A stretch of DNA of 64,000 nt from Streptomyces sp. MST-110588 (GTDB taxonomy: Bacteria > Actinomycetota > Actinomycetes > Streptomycetales > Streptomycetaceae), in the NCBI RefSeq assembly GCF_022695595.1, contig NZ_CP074380.1, positions 930,001 to 994,000 of the forward strand, given 5' to 3'. Below are positions 17,793 to 25,253 of this stretch, piece after piece; position 1 is the stretch's first letter, and every line of letters begins with the position of its first letter. Under the pieces are notes generated by a model, which made no database searches, was not told where the DNA came from, and worked only from the letters and a program-made list of their open reading frames with translations. The translations under genes were made by a program, and so were the position numbers.

Positions 17793-19385
17793 ATGGCACG
17801 GTTCCCGAAGGGCTACGTCAAGCCCACCGACTCCTGCGACAATTGCCTGGCCTGGGGAAACTTCAGCGGCCGCCTCTGCCCCACCTGCTACATGTTCGGC
17901 CGCAGCCACAATGTGGCCGCATGCACCGGCTGCCGCCGCGTCCAGCCGCTGAAGTGGAACTACTGCCGCCTGTGCTGGTGCCAGGCCCGCCTCGGTGCGA
18001 AGGCCGTCGGCGGCCGGCCCACGGACGAGACGGACGTGCGGGACCGGCTCGCCGCCGTCCGGCATCACCAACTGTTCTTCGTCGGGATGCACTACCGCAG
18101 GAAACCGACCCCCGCGGCTCGGACGCGAGGAGGACGGCGGGGAGCCCCGCGCAAGCCGCCTCCTGCACCGGCCTGGCGCCCGGATCCCGGCTGGCGGCAG
18201 CTACCGCTGTTCGCCCAGATTCCCCGTGACTACAGCCGGCTCGCCCTGGCCGACGTTGACCTGGCCAGCCCGTGGCTGGCCTGGGCGAAGTACTTCGCCC
18301 ACCGGCTCGCCGAGGCCCGCGGCTGGGGACGCAACATCCGCTTCGCGGTCAACCGCGGCCTGGCCCTCGTCCTCACCGGCCACGTCGAGGGCGACGTCAT
18401 CCGGCACACGGAGATCTTCGCCCCGCTGCGGGCCCTGGACCTGCCGGTCGGCCACACCGTCACGGTCCTGGACGGGATGGGGATCTTCGAGGACGACAGC
18501 GAACCCTCCTTCGAGCGCTGGCTCGCCCAGAGGCTGGAGGATCTCGCGCCCGGTATCCGCTCGGAGGCCGAGCGCTGGACCCGCGTCCTGCGCGACGGCG
18601 GCCCCCGCAGCCTCCCGCGACGGGAAGGCACGGTCTGGCTCTACCTCAGCCGGGTCCGCCCGGCCCTGCTGGAATGGTCAAGCCCCTACGACCACCTGCG
18701 CGAAGTGACCCGCGACGACGTCCTCACCTACATCAAGACCCTGCACGGCCACCAGCGCCACGACCAACTCGTCGCCCTGCGCTCGCTGTTCACGTGGGCC
18801 AAGCGGAGCGGACTGATCTTCCGCGACCCCACCAGCCGGATCAGGGTCGGGCAATACGAGTACGCCGTGCTGCAACCGCTCGTCCCCGAGCAGGTCGACC
18901 GCTCCGTCGCGGCGGCCACCACCCCGGCGACGCGGCTCATCCTCGCCCTCGCAGCGGTCCACGCCGCCCGGGGCGCCCAGATCGCCACCCTCATGCTCGA
19001 CGACGTCGACCTCGGCAACCGTCGGCTGACCATCGCCGGACGTGTCCGCCCGCTGGACGACCTCACCATGCAGCTGCTGCTGGACTGGCTGGAGCACCGG
19101 CACCGACGATGGCCGAACACCGCGAACCTCCACCTACTGATCAACAACCAGACCGCCAACACCACCAGCCGGGCCAGCAACCACTGGATCAGCGCTGCGA
19201 TGCGCGGGCAGGACGCGACCCTGGAGAGACTCCGCGTCGACCGGCAGCTCGAAGAAGCCCTGGTCAAAGGCCCCGACCCACTCCACCTCGCGGAAGTCTT
19301 CGGACTCGACGAGAAGACCGCGATGCGCTACGCGGAATCCGCACGTGCCCTGCTGGAGCAGGCCGCCGAGCAGCAATCGCCGTGA
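17793..19385 (+). CDS. Zinc-ribbon protein with a degenerate tyrosine-recombinase-like domain
   Basis: 530 residues, starting four bases after the HTH gene. The N-terminus has four Cys pairs: CDNC, CPTC, CTGC and CRLC (residues ~10-65), so two zinc ribbons are likely. Residues ~280-360 (VRPALLEWSSPYDHLREVTRDDVLTYIKTLHG, LRSLFTWAKRSGLIFRDP) resemble a SAM-like core-binding domain. The C-terminal part has AARGAQIATLMLDDVDLGNRRLTIAGR, where the first catalytic Arg should be, but the HxxR box appears as LERLR without His. The end (PLHLAEVFGLDEKTAMRYAESARALLE) looks more like a winged-helix tail than an active-site Tyr. It is probably a DNA-binding partner of the integrase, and mobility-related by context. 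Confidence 0.75.
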   Translation: MARFPKGYVKPTDSCDNCLAWGNFSGRLCPTCYMFGRSHNVAACTGCRRVQPLKWNYCRLCWCQARLGAKAVGGRPTDETDVRDRLAAVRHHQLFFVGMHYRRKPTPAARTRGGRRGAPRKPPPAPAWRPDPGWRQLPLFAQIPRDYSRLALADVDLASPWLAWAKYFAHRLAEARGWGRNIRFAVNRGLALVLTGHVEGDVIRHTEIFAPLRALDLPVGHTVTVLDGMGIFEDDSEPSFERWLAQRLEDLAPGIRSEAERWTRVLRDGGPRSLPRREGTVWLYLSRVRPALLEWSSPYDHLREVTRDDVLTYIKTLHGHQRHDQLVALRSLFTWAKRSGLIFRDPTSRIRVGQYEYAVLQPLVPEQVDRSVAAATTPATRLILALAAVHAARGAQIATLMLDDVDLGNRRLTIAGRVRPLDDLTMQLLLDWLEHRHRRWPNTANLHLLINNQTANTTSRASNHWISAAMRGQDATLERLRVDRQLEEALVKGPDPLHLAEVFGLDEKTAMRYAESARALLEQAAEQQSP

Positions 19386-19427
19386 AACCCGCTCGACCTG
19401 GTCACCTCCTTGAAGAGATCTTTGGGC

Positions 19428-19979
19428 ATGGAGTTTTTCTGCTACCACCGCGACCGGCCCGCCTCCCTGCCACTGCGCTACGAGCTGGGGGAAGAGCATT
19501 GGTCCTACATGGACCAGTACGCGAAGGAGATGATCGCCAGGGGCCCGACTCTCGCCGACGACGGCGACACACCCACCGGCAGCGTGCACATCCTCGACCT
19601 GCCCGATCCCGCTGCTGCCCGCACATTCGCGTTCGACGAGCCGAACTACCAGGCCGGCGTCTACCGGGACGTGCTGCTACGACGGTGGAGCAACATGCTG
19701 GGGCGCACGATGTGGGACTTCCCCGGCGGCCGGACCGGTGGCAACCGGTATCTGGTGATCGGCCTCGGCACGGGACAGGCCGCCGACCTCGAAGTGCCGC
19801 CCGACCGGAATGAACTGATCGCCTACGGACCGCTGCTGTCCGACAACGGCGCCACCTGGCTGGGCACCGCGGCGGTGGTCCGAGCGCCGGACCCGGACAC
19901 GGCACGCGCCATCCTGACCCCGGACCGGTACGCCGACATCGAGGTGCACAACTGGCAGTTCGGCGGGCGACCGTCATAG
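19428..19979 (+). CDS. YciI-family (YCII-related) protein
   Basis: 183 residues from ATG 19428; an in-frame TTG at 19410 is less likely. Two YciI-like halves can be seen. The first has HWSYMDQYAKEMIARGPTLADDGDTPTGSVHILDLPD and the second ELIAYGPLLSDNGATWLGTAAVVRAPDPDTARAIL. The repeated GP-L-x-D-G/N followed by a ferredoxin-like strand is typical of the family. The biochemical role is unknown. It directly follows the recombinase cassette and may be cargo. Confidence 0.78.
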   Translation: MEFFCYHRDRPASLPLRYELGEEHWSYMDQYAKEMIARGPTLADDGDTPTGSVHILDLPDPAAARTFAFDEPNYQAGVYRDVLLRRWSNMLGRTMWDFPGGRTGGNRYLVIGLGTGQAADLEVPPDRNELIAYGPLLSDNGATWLGTAAVVRAPDPDTARAILTPDRYADIEVHNWQFGGRPS

Positions 19980-20044
19980 CCGAGGACCTCCGGCCGACGC
20001 CATCGCCGAAACCCTTCGGATCGCCCAGCAACCTCGTGTTTCCC

Positions 20045-20129
20045 CGAACCCACGGATGCACCGGCCTGACGCACACCGGTGAACCCGTGGGTTCGCGCTG
20101 AAGAACCTTCAGTTTCCGCGAACTCGCGG
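20045..20129. other. Three consecutive perfect hairpins in non-coding DNA
   Basis: Hairpin 1: CGAACCCACGG (20045-20055) pairs with CCGTGGGTTCG (20085-20095), and inside it CACCGG (20059) pairs with CCGGTG (20076), with symmetric 3-nt interruptions. Hairpin 2: CTGAAG-AAC-CTTCAG (20098-20112). Hairpin 3: CCGCG-AACT-CGCGG (20116-20129). No coding frame crosses them convincingly. The array could be an element end, a recombination site or a structured RNA. Confidence 0.7.
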
Positions 20130-20132
20130 GAC

Positions 20133-20300
20133 TCAGCGGGTGTGAGTAGCTGCGGTACAGAAAGTACCGTCGAGATTGACCATGGTTGGCCAGCACACGG
20201 GATGATCTGCACCGCCCGCTACATCGGCCGGTTCCGCGAGGGCCGGTGCGAGGGCGTGGCCGATGCCCTCGGTGGCACCGGTGATCAAGGCGCGGATCGC
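20133..20300 (-). pseudogene. Fragment of a short-chain dehydrogenase/reductase (N-terminal part)
   Basis: On the minus strand the frame reads ALITGATEGIGHALAPALAEP, which is the TGxxxGIG cofactor-binding start of an SDR, but the family pattern is lost after ~25 residues and a stop follows at 20133. It has no clear start codon and overlaps the end of the NTF2-like gene in another frame. It is read as a relic. Confidence 0.5.
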
Positions 20301-20797
20301 TTCTCCGCCTTCGGGGCGGTGTCGGGGGCCCAGAGGAAGGAGAAGCGCTCCATGACGTTGCTGCGCTCCGTGTTGTGGAAGGCTGCGATCCGCCAGGTGT
20401 CGTCGGTGTCGCGGACCAGGGTGAAGGTCGTCACCTTCGCGAGTTCGTCCGCGCCGGGCTTGTCACCGGTGTAGTCGGCGCCGCGGCTGGTGGGGACGGC
20501 GACGTCCTTGGTCAGGAAGCGCATGTCGAGGTACCTGGCGGCGAGCTTGCTGTCCTTGAGGAAGCCCTTGAAGAGCGCGCGGTGGCTAGCGGTGATGTCG
20601 GCGCGGCCCTCGTAGTGGCTGCCGATGTAGGTGGTGTACGTGCCGTTCTCGGTGAACTGGCGGCCGTACGCCTCCACGTCACCGCGCTCCCAGGCGCCGG
20701 CGAGGGCGTCGAGGGTGGCGCAGACGGCCTTGCCGTCGCGGCGGTCGGCGTCGGCCGGGATCACCTCGCCGCAGGTTTCGGCACCGGTGCGCTGCAC
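20285..20797 (-). CDS. NTF2-like / SgcJ-EcaC-DUF4440 protein, N-terminus probably lost
   Basis: About 170 residues from GTG 20797. The NTF2-like fold is visible: ATLDALAGAWERGDVEAYGRQFTENGTYTTYIGSHYEGRADITASHRALFKGFL, then TTFTLVRDTDDTWRIAAFHNTERS. In frame upstream lies a hydrophobic stretch (STLVLALGGAGTYVYLDATSD) like the secretion signal or membrane anchor of homologues, but no usable start codon precedes it. Sequence beyond ~20880 no longer looks like the family. The gene seems to have lost its 5' end in a rearrangement. The substrate is unknown. Confidence 0.68.
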   Translation of the reverse strand: MQRTGAETCGEVIPADADRRDGKAVCATLDALAGAWERGDVEAYGRQFTENGTYTTYIGSHYEGRADITASHRALFKGFLKDSKLAARYLDMRFLTKDVAVPTSRGADYTGDKPGADELAKVTTFTLVRDTDDTWRIAAFHNTERSNVMERFSFLWAPDTAPKAEKRSAP

Positions 20798-20969
20798 GTC
20801 GGAGGTGGCGTCGAGATAGACATAGGTGCCGGCCCCGCCGAGGGCCAGGACGAGAGTGGAGACGAGAGCGATACATCCAGTTCCGTCAGCGCCTGCCCTA
20901 TGCCGGCAGCAGGAGCTCGCAGTGGCTCTTCCCTGGCCGTCAGCCCGGACAGCCCATGAATCCGGTCAG

Positions 20970-21106
20970 CCTCCAGGTTCATCTGCCAGCTCGTCCTCCG
21001 GGCCCCAGCTCCCGTCAGCGCGAAGGCGCTCGGTTACCACGACAAGACAGCCACTCGCTTGGTCACCGAAGCCGGAGGACATGGAGCCGATACGCCCCAG
21101 GCGTCC
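20970..21106 (+). pseudogene. C-terminal relic of a second recombinase-type mobile-element protein
   Basis: The plus frame reads LVLRAPAPVSAKALGYHDKTATRLVTEAGG, then the next frame reads TWSRYAPGVHQR-stop. One missing A near 21076 would join them into the tail LAKALGYHDKTTTRL..AGGTWSRYAPGDH that I associate with Streptomyces recombinase proteins. The P-x2-LA-x3-G-x3-KTA-x-R spacing also resembles the last residues of the 530-aa cassette protein. No start or upstream domain remains. Confidence 0.55.
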
Positions 21107-21127
21107 ACCAGCGATGAAGCGCGGTAC

Positions 21128-21517
21128 TCATGCTGGGTCCGCTGAGCCTCGTTTGTCCTCAACATGGACGACGTGAAGTTCGGTGCCGTCCCGATGGCGC
21201 TTGGAACGCCCCAACAGTCCGACAGCGATCTGTGACTGATCCTGAGGCTCATCGGGGCCGACATAGGTAAGGACGTCATTGTGATGCCCGGTGACGACCC
21301 ATCCCTCGACGTCCTTGAGGTCGATCATCCCAAAGTCTCCTGCCGAGGATCCGGCATGCGCCGGGCCGAACTTCCTCAGGAGGTCGGTGGCCTGTTCAGC
21401 AAGCTCCCCTTCCGGAGCCGTCAGCACGACACAAGTGCCATGCTCGAACAGCACCCACGACTTGCGAGGGTCGGTGAGAAGCCGCTGCCAGACGTCTACC
21501 AGTATCTCGGTGTTCAC
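21128..21517 (-). CDS. Conserved hypothetical protein
   Basis: 129 residues from GTG 21517 (VNTEILVDVWQRLL); the open frame extends further upstream but without family-like sequence. Segments SWVLFEHGTCVVLTAPEGELAEQATDLLRKFGP, DFGMIDLKDVEGWVVTGHHNDVLTYV and LLGRSKRHRDGTELHVVHVEDKR suggest a compact alpha/beta protein. No motif indicates a reaction. I know only uncharacterised Streptomyces relatives. Confidence 0.72.
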   Translation of the reverse strand: MNTEILVDVWQRLLTDPRKSWVLFEHGTCVVLTAPEGELAEQATDLLRKFGPAHAGSSAGDFGMIDLKDVEGWVVTGHHNDVLTYVGPDEPQDQSQIAVGLLGRSKRHRDGTELHVVHVEDKRGSADPA

Positions 21518-21987
21518 GCTGGCATCATGCCGCAGAGCACCGACACAGGGTGACGATCGGCCGACGGCTACGACGAATACGCGACTCTTGAACATGCGGG
21601 CCTACCAGGCTCACACCCGGAAGCCGCCGTCGGCCCGCCGCACGAGGTGGGTGGTGGTTCCGGTGGCCTCCCGGATTCCGGGCGGGGAGGTGCCGGCCGC
21701 GGGAGTCCTGGTCGGCCGCCGTCGCCGACAGCGGCAGGCGGCCTGATGCTGCGGGAAGTCGTACGGGTCGTACGGGAGCAGCCGCCAGGCGCGGTCGGCG
21801 CGCAGACGGTGGCCCTGGCCGCCCCGCGCCGGGTGGGGAGTTCGCCGGGCTTCGGGGAGCGGCTCGCCGGGGCTTGTTCGCGCGAGTTTTGGAAAAGTCG
21901 GACGGTGATGTCGAGATCCTGTGAGCGGCTCCGTCCCTGGGGAGAACGCGGCCACAATGGGCCGCACCCGTACCGAGGAGAGACACG
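21518..21987. other. Intergenic, possible decayed SnoaL/NTF2-like tail
   Basis: On the minus strand 21611-21800 can be read as WRLLPYDPYDFPQH ... GTTTHLVRRADGGFRV-stop. This resembles the end of a SnoaL/DUF4440 protein, but the middle is Arg-rich and unlike any domain. I see no intact gene here. A Shine-Dalgarno for the next gene lies at 21978-21983. Confidence 0.35.
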
Positions 21988-22395
21988 ATGGCCAAGTACC
22001 TGCTGCTCAAGCACTACCGCGGCGCGCCGGCTCCGGTCAACGACGTGCCGATGGAGAGGTGGACGCCGGAGGAGATCTCGGCGCACATGCAGTACATGCA
22101 GGATTTCGCGGACCGGCTGGAGAAGACCGGCGAGTTCGTCGACGGGCAGGCGCTCGCCCCCGAGGGGGCGTGGGTCCGCTACGACGGTGAGGGGCGCCCG
22201 CCGGTCACCGACGGTCCGTTCGCCGAGACCAAGGACCTCATCGCCGGCTGGATGGTGATCGACGTCGACAGTTACGAGCGCGCCGTCGAACTGGCCGGGG
22301 AGCTGTCGGCCGCCCCGGGGGCGGGCGGCAAGCCGATTCACGAGTGGCTGGAGGTGCGCCCGTTCCTGGCCGCGCCGCCCACCATCACGGAATGA
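21988..22395 (+). CDS. DGPF-domain (YCII-related) protein paired with ECF42 sigma factor
   Basis: 135 residues; GAGGAGA precedes ATG 21988. The family signature VTDGPFAETKDLIAGW is present, preceded by MQDFADRLEKTGEFVDGQAL and followed by the VDVDSYERAVELA helix. Its stop overlaps the start of the sigma factor gene (ATGA at 22392-22395). DGPF proteins are the constant genomic partners of ECF42 sigma factors and are known or expected members of their regulons. The molecular function is unknown. Confidence 0.9.
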   Translation: MAKYLLLKHYRGAPAPVNDVPMERWTPEEISAHMQYMQDFADRLEKTGEFVDGQALAPEGAWVRYDGEGRPPVTDGPFAETKDLIAGWMVIDVDSYERAVELAGELSAAPGAGGKPIHEWLEVRPFLAAPPTITE

Positions 22396-23540
22396 TCCCG
22401 TCCATGGACGAGGCCCTGCTCAGGAGCCTCACCCCGAGTGTGCTCGCCGTCCTCGTCCGCCGCGGAGCCGACTTCGCGGCGGCCGAGGACGCCGTGCAGG
22501 ACGCGCTCATCGAGGCGCTCCGCGTCTGGCCGGCCGGCTCTCCGCGGGATGCGAAGGGCTGGCTGGTCACGGTGGCGTGGCGCAAGTTCCTCGACGCGAT
22601 GCGGGCGGACACCGCCCGCCGGCGACGGGAAGAGCTTTTCGACGAGGAGCCGCCGCCGGGGCCCGCGCCGACGGTGGACGACACCCTCCAGCTCTACCTC
22701 CTGTGCGCCCACCCGTCGCTGACCCCGGCGTCCGCCGTCGCGCTCACCCTGCGCGCCGTCGGCGGGCTGACCACCCGCCAGATCGCCCAGGCTTATCTGG
22801 TGCCCGAGGCGACCATGGCGCAGAGGATCAGCCGGGCCAAGCGCACCGTCGCCGGTGTGCGGTTCGACCGGCCCGGCGACGTCGCCACCGTGCTGCGCGT
22901 GCTGTACCTGGTCTTCAACGAGGGCTATTCCGGCGCTGTCGATCTCGCCGCCGAGGCCATCCGGCTCACCCGGCAGCTCGCGGCGGCGATCGACCACCCC
23001 GAGGTGGCCGGGCTGCTCGCCCTCATGCTGCTCCACCACGCCCGGCGCGCCGCCCGGACCGCGCCCGACGGCAGCCTGGTGCCGCTCGCCGAGCAGGACC
23101 GCGGCCGGTGGGACACCGGCTTGATCGCCGAGGGTGTCGGAATCCTGCAGGGGGCGCTCGCGCGTGACCGGCTGGGCGAGTTCCAGGCCCAGGCCGCCGT
23201 CGCCGCCCTGCACGCCGACGCGCCCACCGCCGAGGAGACCGACTGGGTGCAGATCGTCGAGTGGTACGACGAGCTCACGCGTCTGACCGACAGCCCGGTC
23301 GTCCGGCTCAACCGCGCGGTCGCCGTCGGTGAGGCCGACGGACCGCGGGCCGGCCTGGCGGCGCTCGCGGCGCTGGACGCCGCACTGCCCCGTTATGCCG
23401 CGGTGGCGGCGTACCTCCACGAGCGCGACGGCGACCTGGCGACGGCGGCACGGCTGTACGCCGAGGCCGCCCACAAGGCACCCGACCTCGCCGAGCGCGA
23501 CCACCTGACCCGTCAGGCCGCCCGTCTCAACGCCCGGTGA
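22392..23540 (+). CDS. ECF42-type RNA polymerase sigma factor with C-terminal TPR-like extension
   Basis: 382 residues from ATG 22392 (ATG 22404 is possible). Region sigma-2 (SVLAVLVRRGADFAAAEDAVQDALIEAL, KGWLVTVAWRKFLDAMR) and sigma-4 (LTTRQIAQAYLVPEATMAQRISRAKRTV) are clear. The remaining ~200 residues are helical repeats of the DUF6596/TPR-like type (VLRVLYLVFNEGYSG, RLNRAVAVGEADGPRAGL, YAAVAAYLHERDGDLATAARLYAEAA). There is no anti-sigma gene beside it. In this group the extension itself is thought to control activity. It probably directs transcription of the DGPF operon. Confidence 0.9.
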   Translation: MIPSMDEALLRSLTPSVLAVLVRRGADFAAAEDAVQDALIEALRVWPAGSPRDAKGWLVTVAWRKFLDAMRADTARRRREELFDEEPPPGPAPTVDDTLQLYLLCAHPSLTPASAVALTLRAVGGLTTRQIAQAYLVPEATMAQRISRAKRTVAGVRFDRPGDVATVLRVLYLVFNEGYSGAVDLAAEAIRLTRQLAAAIDHPEVAGLLALMLLHHARRAARTAPDGSLVPLAEQDRGRWDTGLIAEGVGILQGALARDRLGEFQAQAAVAALHADAPTAEETDWVQIVEWYDELTRLTDSPVVRLNRAVAVGEADGPRAGLAALAALDAALPRYAAVAAYLHERDGDLATAARLYAEAAHKAPDLAERDHLTRQAARLNAR

Positions 23541-23853
23541 TGCCGCTGAGAGGCCCGGTTGGTGTGCCTGTGGGTGCGTGGCGCCGACGCTGAACGGTAC
23601 GGCGCTGCCGCCGGAGCGGTGACGGGGCGCCTTCGGGGTGGCCCGTTCGACGAGAAGCGGCGCTGCGCGGGTGCGCCTGGGCGGCCGGGTACGGGACGGG
23701 ACGTACAGCCCGGGACGTACGGCCCGGAACGTCACCTGGTGATACTCGCCACCTGACCGTGGCCGTACAAGAACGGGGCCTATGCCGGCGGCCCCGGCCG
23801 TCCGGTGGGACGGGCGGGGCCGCTCGGGGTGGTGCGCGTGCGCGGGAAGGGGT
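23541..23853. other. Intergenic region at the right edge of the accessory block
   Basis: About 310 bases between the convergent sigma-factor and metK genes. Only short direct words (GGGACGTAC / CGGGACGTACGGCCCGG near 23700) stand out. I see no gene or clear terminator. Confidence 0.4.
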
Positions 23854-25077
23854 TTACAGGCCGGCGGCCTTGCGGAGGGCGTCGACGCGGTCGGTGCGCT
23901 CCCAGGTGAAGTCCTCCAGCTCGCGGCCGAAGTGGCCGTACGCCGCCGTCTGGGCGTAGATCGGGCGGAGCAGGTCCAGGTCGCGGATGATGGCGGCCGG
24001 GCGGAGGTCGAAGACCTCGGTGATGGCGTTCTCGATCTTCTCGGCGTCGATCGTGGCGGTGCCGAAGGTCTCGACGAAGAGGCCGACGGGCTCGGCCTTG
24101 CCGATGGCGTAGGCGACCTGGACCTCGCAGCGGGAGGCCAGCCCGGCCGCCACGACGTTCTTGGCGACCCAGCGCATCGCGTACGCGGCCGAGCGGTCGA
24201 CCTTGGAGGGGTCCTTGCCGGAGAAGGCGCCGCCGCCGTGGCGGGCCATGCCGCCGTACGTGTCGATGATGATCTTGCGGCCGGTCAGACCGGCGTCGCC
24301 CATGGGGCCGCCGATCTCGAAGCGGCCGGTGGGGTTGACCAGCAGGCGGTAGCCGTCGGTGTCCAGCTTGATGCCGTCCTCGACGAGCTGCGCGAGGACG
24401 TGCTCGACGACGAACTCGCGGATGTCGGGCGCGAGGAGGGAGTCGAGGTCGATGTCGCTGGCGTGCTGCGAGGAGACCACGACCGTGTCGAGGCGGACGG
24501 CCTTGTTGCCGTCGTACTCGATGGTGACCTGGGTCTTGCCGTCGGGGCGCAGGTAGGGGATGGTGCCGTTCTTGCGGACCTCGGACAGGCGGCGGGAGAG
24601 CCGGTGCGCGAGGTGGATCGGGAGCGGCATCAGCTCCGGGGTCTCGTCGCAGGCGTAGCCGAACATCAGGCCCTGGTCGCCGGCGCCCTGCTTGTCCAGC
24701 TCGTCCCCTTCTTCACCGGAGGCGGCACCCTCGACCCGCTTCTCGTACGCGGTGTCGACACCCTGCGCGATGTCCGGCGACTGGGCGCCGATGGAGACCG
24801 ACACACCGCAGGAAGCGCCGTCGAAGCCCTTCTTGGACGAGTCGTAGCCGATCTCCAGGACCTTGTTGCGCACGAGGGTGGGGATGTCGGCGTAGGCCTT
24901 CGTCGTCACCTCGCCGGCCACATGCACCAGGCCGGTGGTGATCAACGTCTCCACGGCGACCCGGGAGGCCGGGTCCTCCTTCAGGAGCGCGTCGAGGATC
25001 GTGTCGCTGATCTGGTCAGCGATCTTGTCGGGGTGGCCCTCGGTGACGGATTCCGAGGTGAACAGGCGGCGGGACAC
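23854..25077 (-). CDS. metK: S-adenosylmethionine synthetase
   Basis: 407 residues from ATG 25077. It makes SAM from methionine and ATP. Signature motifs are [16 protein letters not shown] at the N-terminus (ATP/Mg binding), [12 protein letters not shown] (residues ~130) and [16 protein letters not shown] (phosphate-binding loop, ~265), and the C-terminal [13 protein letters not shown]. The length fits the family. No S-box-type SAM riboswitch is recognisable in the 176-base upstream spacer. Transcription is away from coaBC's 3' end in the same direction. Confidence 0.97.
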   Translation of the reverse strand: MSRRLFTSESVTEGHPDKIADQISDTILDALLKEDPASRVAVETLITTGLVHVAGEVTTKAYADIPTLVRNKVLEIGYDSSKKGFDGASCGVSVSIGAQSPDIAQGVDTAYEKRVEGAASGEEGDELDKQGAGDQGLMFGYACDETPELMPLPIHLAHRLSRRLSEVRKNGTIPYLRPDGKTQVTIEYDGNKAVRLDTVVVSSQHASDIDLDSLLAPDIREFVVEHVLAQLVEDGIKLDTDGYRLLVNPTGRFEIGGPMGDAGLTGRKIIIDTYGGMARHGGGAFSGKDPSKVDRSAAYAMRWVAKNVVAAGLASRCEVQVAYAIGKAEPVGLFVETFGTATIDAEKIENAITEVFDLRPAAIIRDLDLLRPIYAQTAAYGHFGRELEDFTWERTDRVDALRKAAGL

Positions 25078-25253
25078 ATCGCTCCCTGGGGTTGCAGCGG
25101 CTGCTGGCTGATCATGGGCGGAAAGGCTTGAGAGCTGCGCTCAGCGCGATCCACGGCCAGTTTATCGGTCGCGCGTGGCGTTCGGGTACAGAGTCTCGTT
25201 TTATGGCAAGGCCGTGACCTGGGACACCGTGGTCGCAAGGGGCGGAAATGGCC

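Noticed and set aside
16061..19430. Direct repeats as attachment sites of the recombinase cassette
   Set aside because: Only short chance matches (for example CCTCCTT near 16272 and 19407) were found, too weak to call att sites.
20761..20982. Minus-strand frame starting MNLEADRIHGLSGLTAREEP
   Set aside because: The first 35 residues look plausible but the rest is the NTF2-like gene in the wrong frame. It may be a fragment, but I cannot support a gene.
23782..25131. Long plus-strand frame rich in Gly, Val and Asp
   Set aside because: It is the shadow of metK.
25078..25253. SAM riboswitch upstream of metK
   Set aside because: No S-box or SAM-II/SAM-IV core could be recognised in the spacer.
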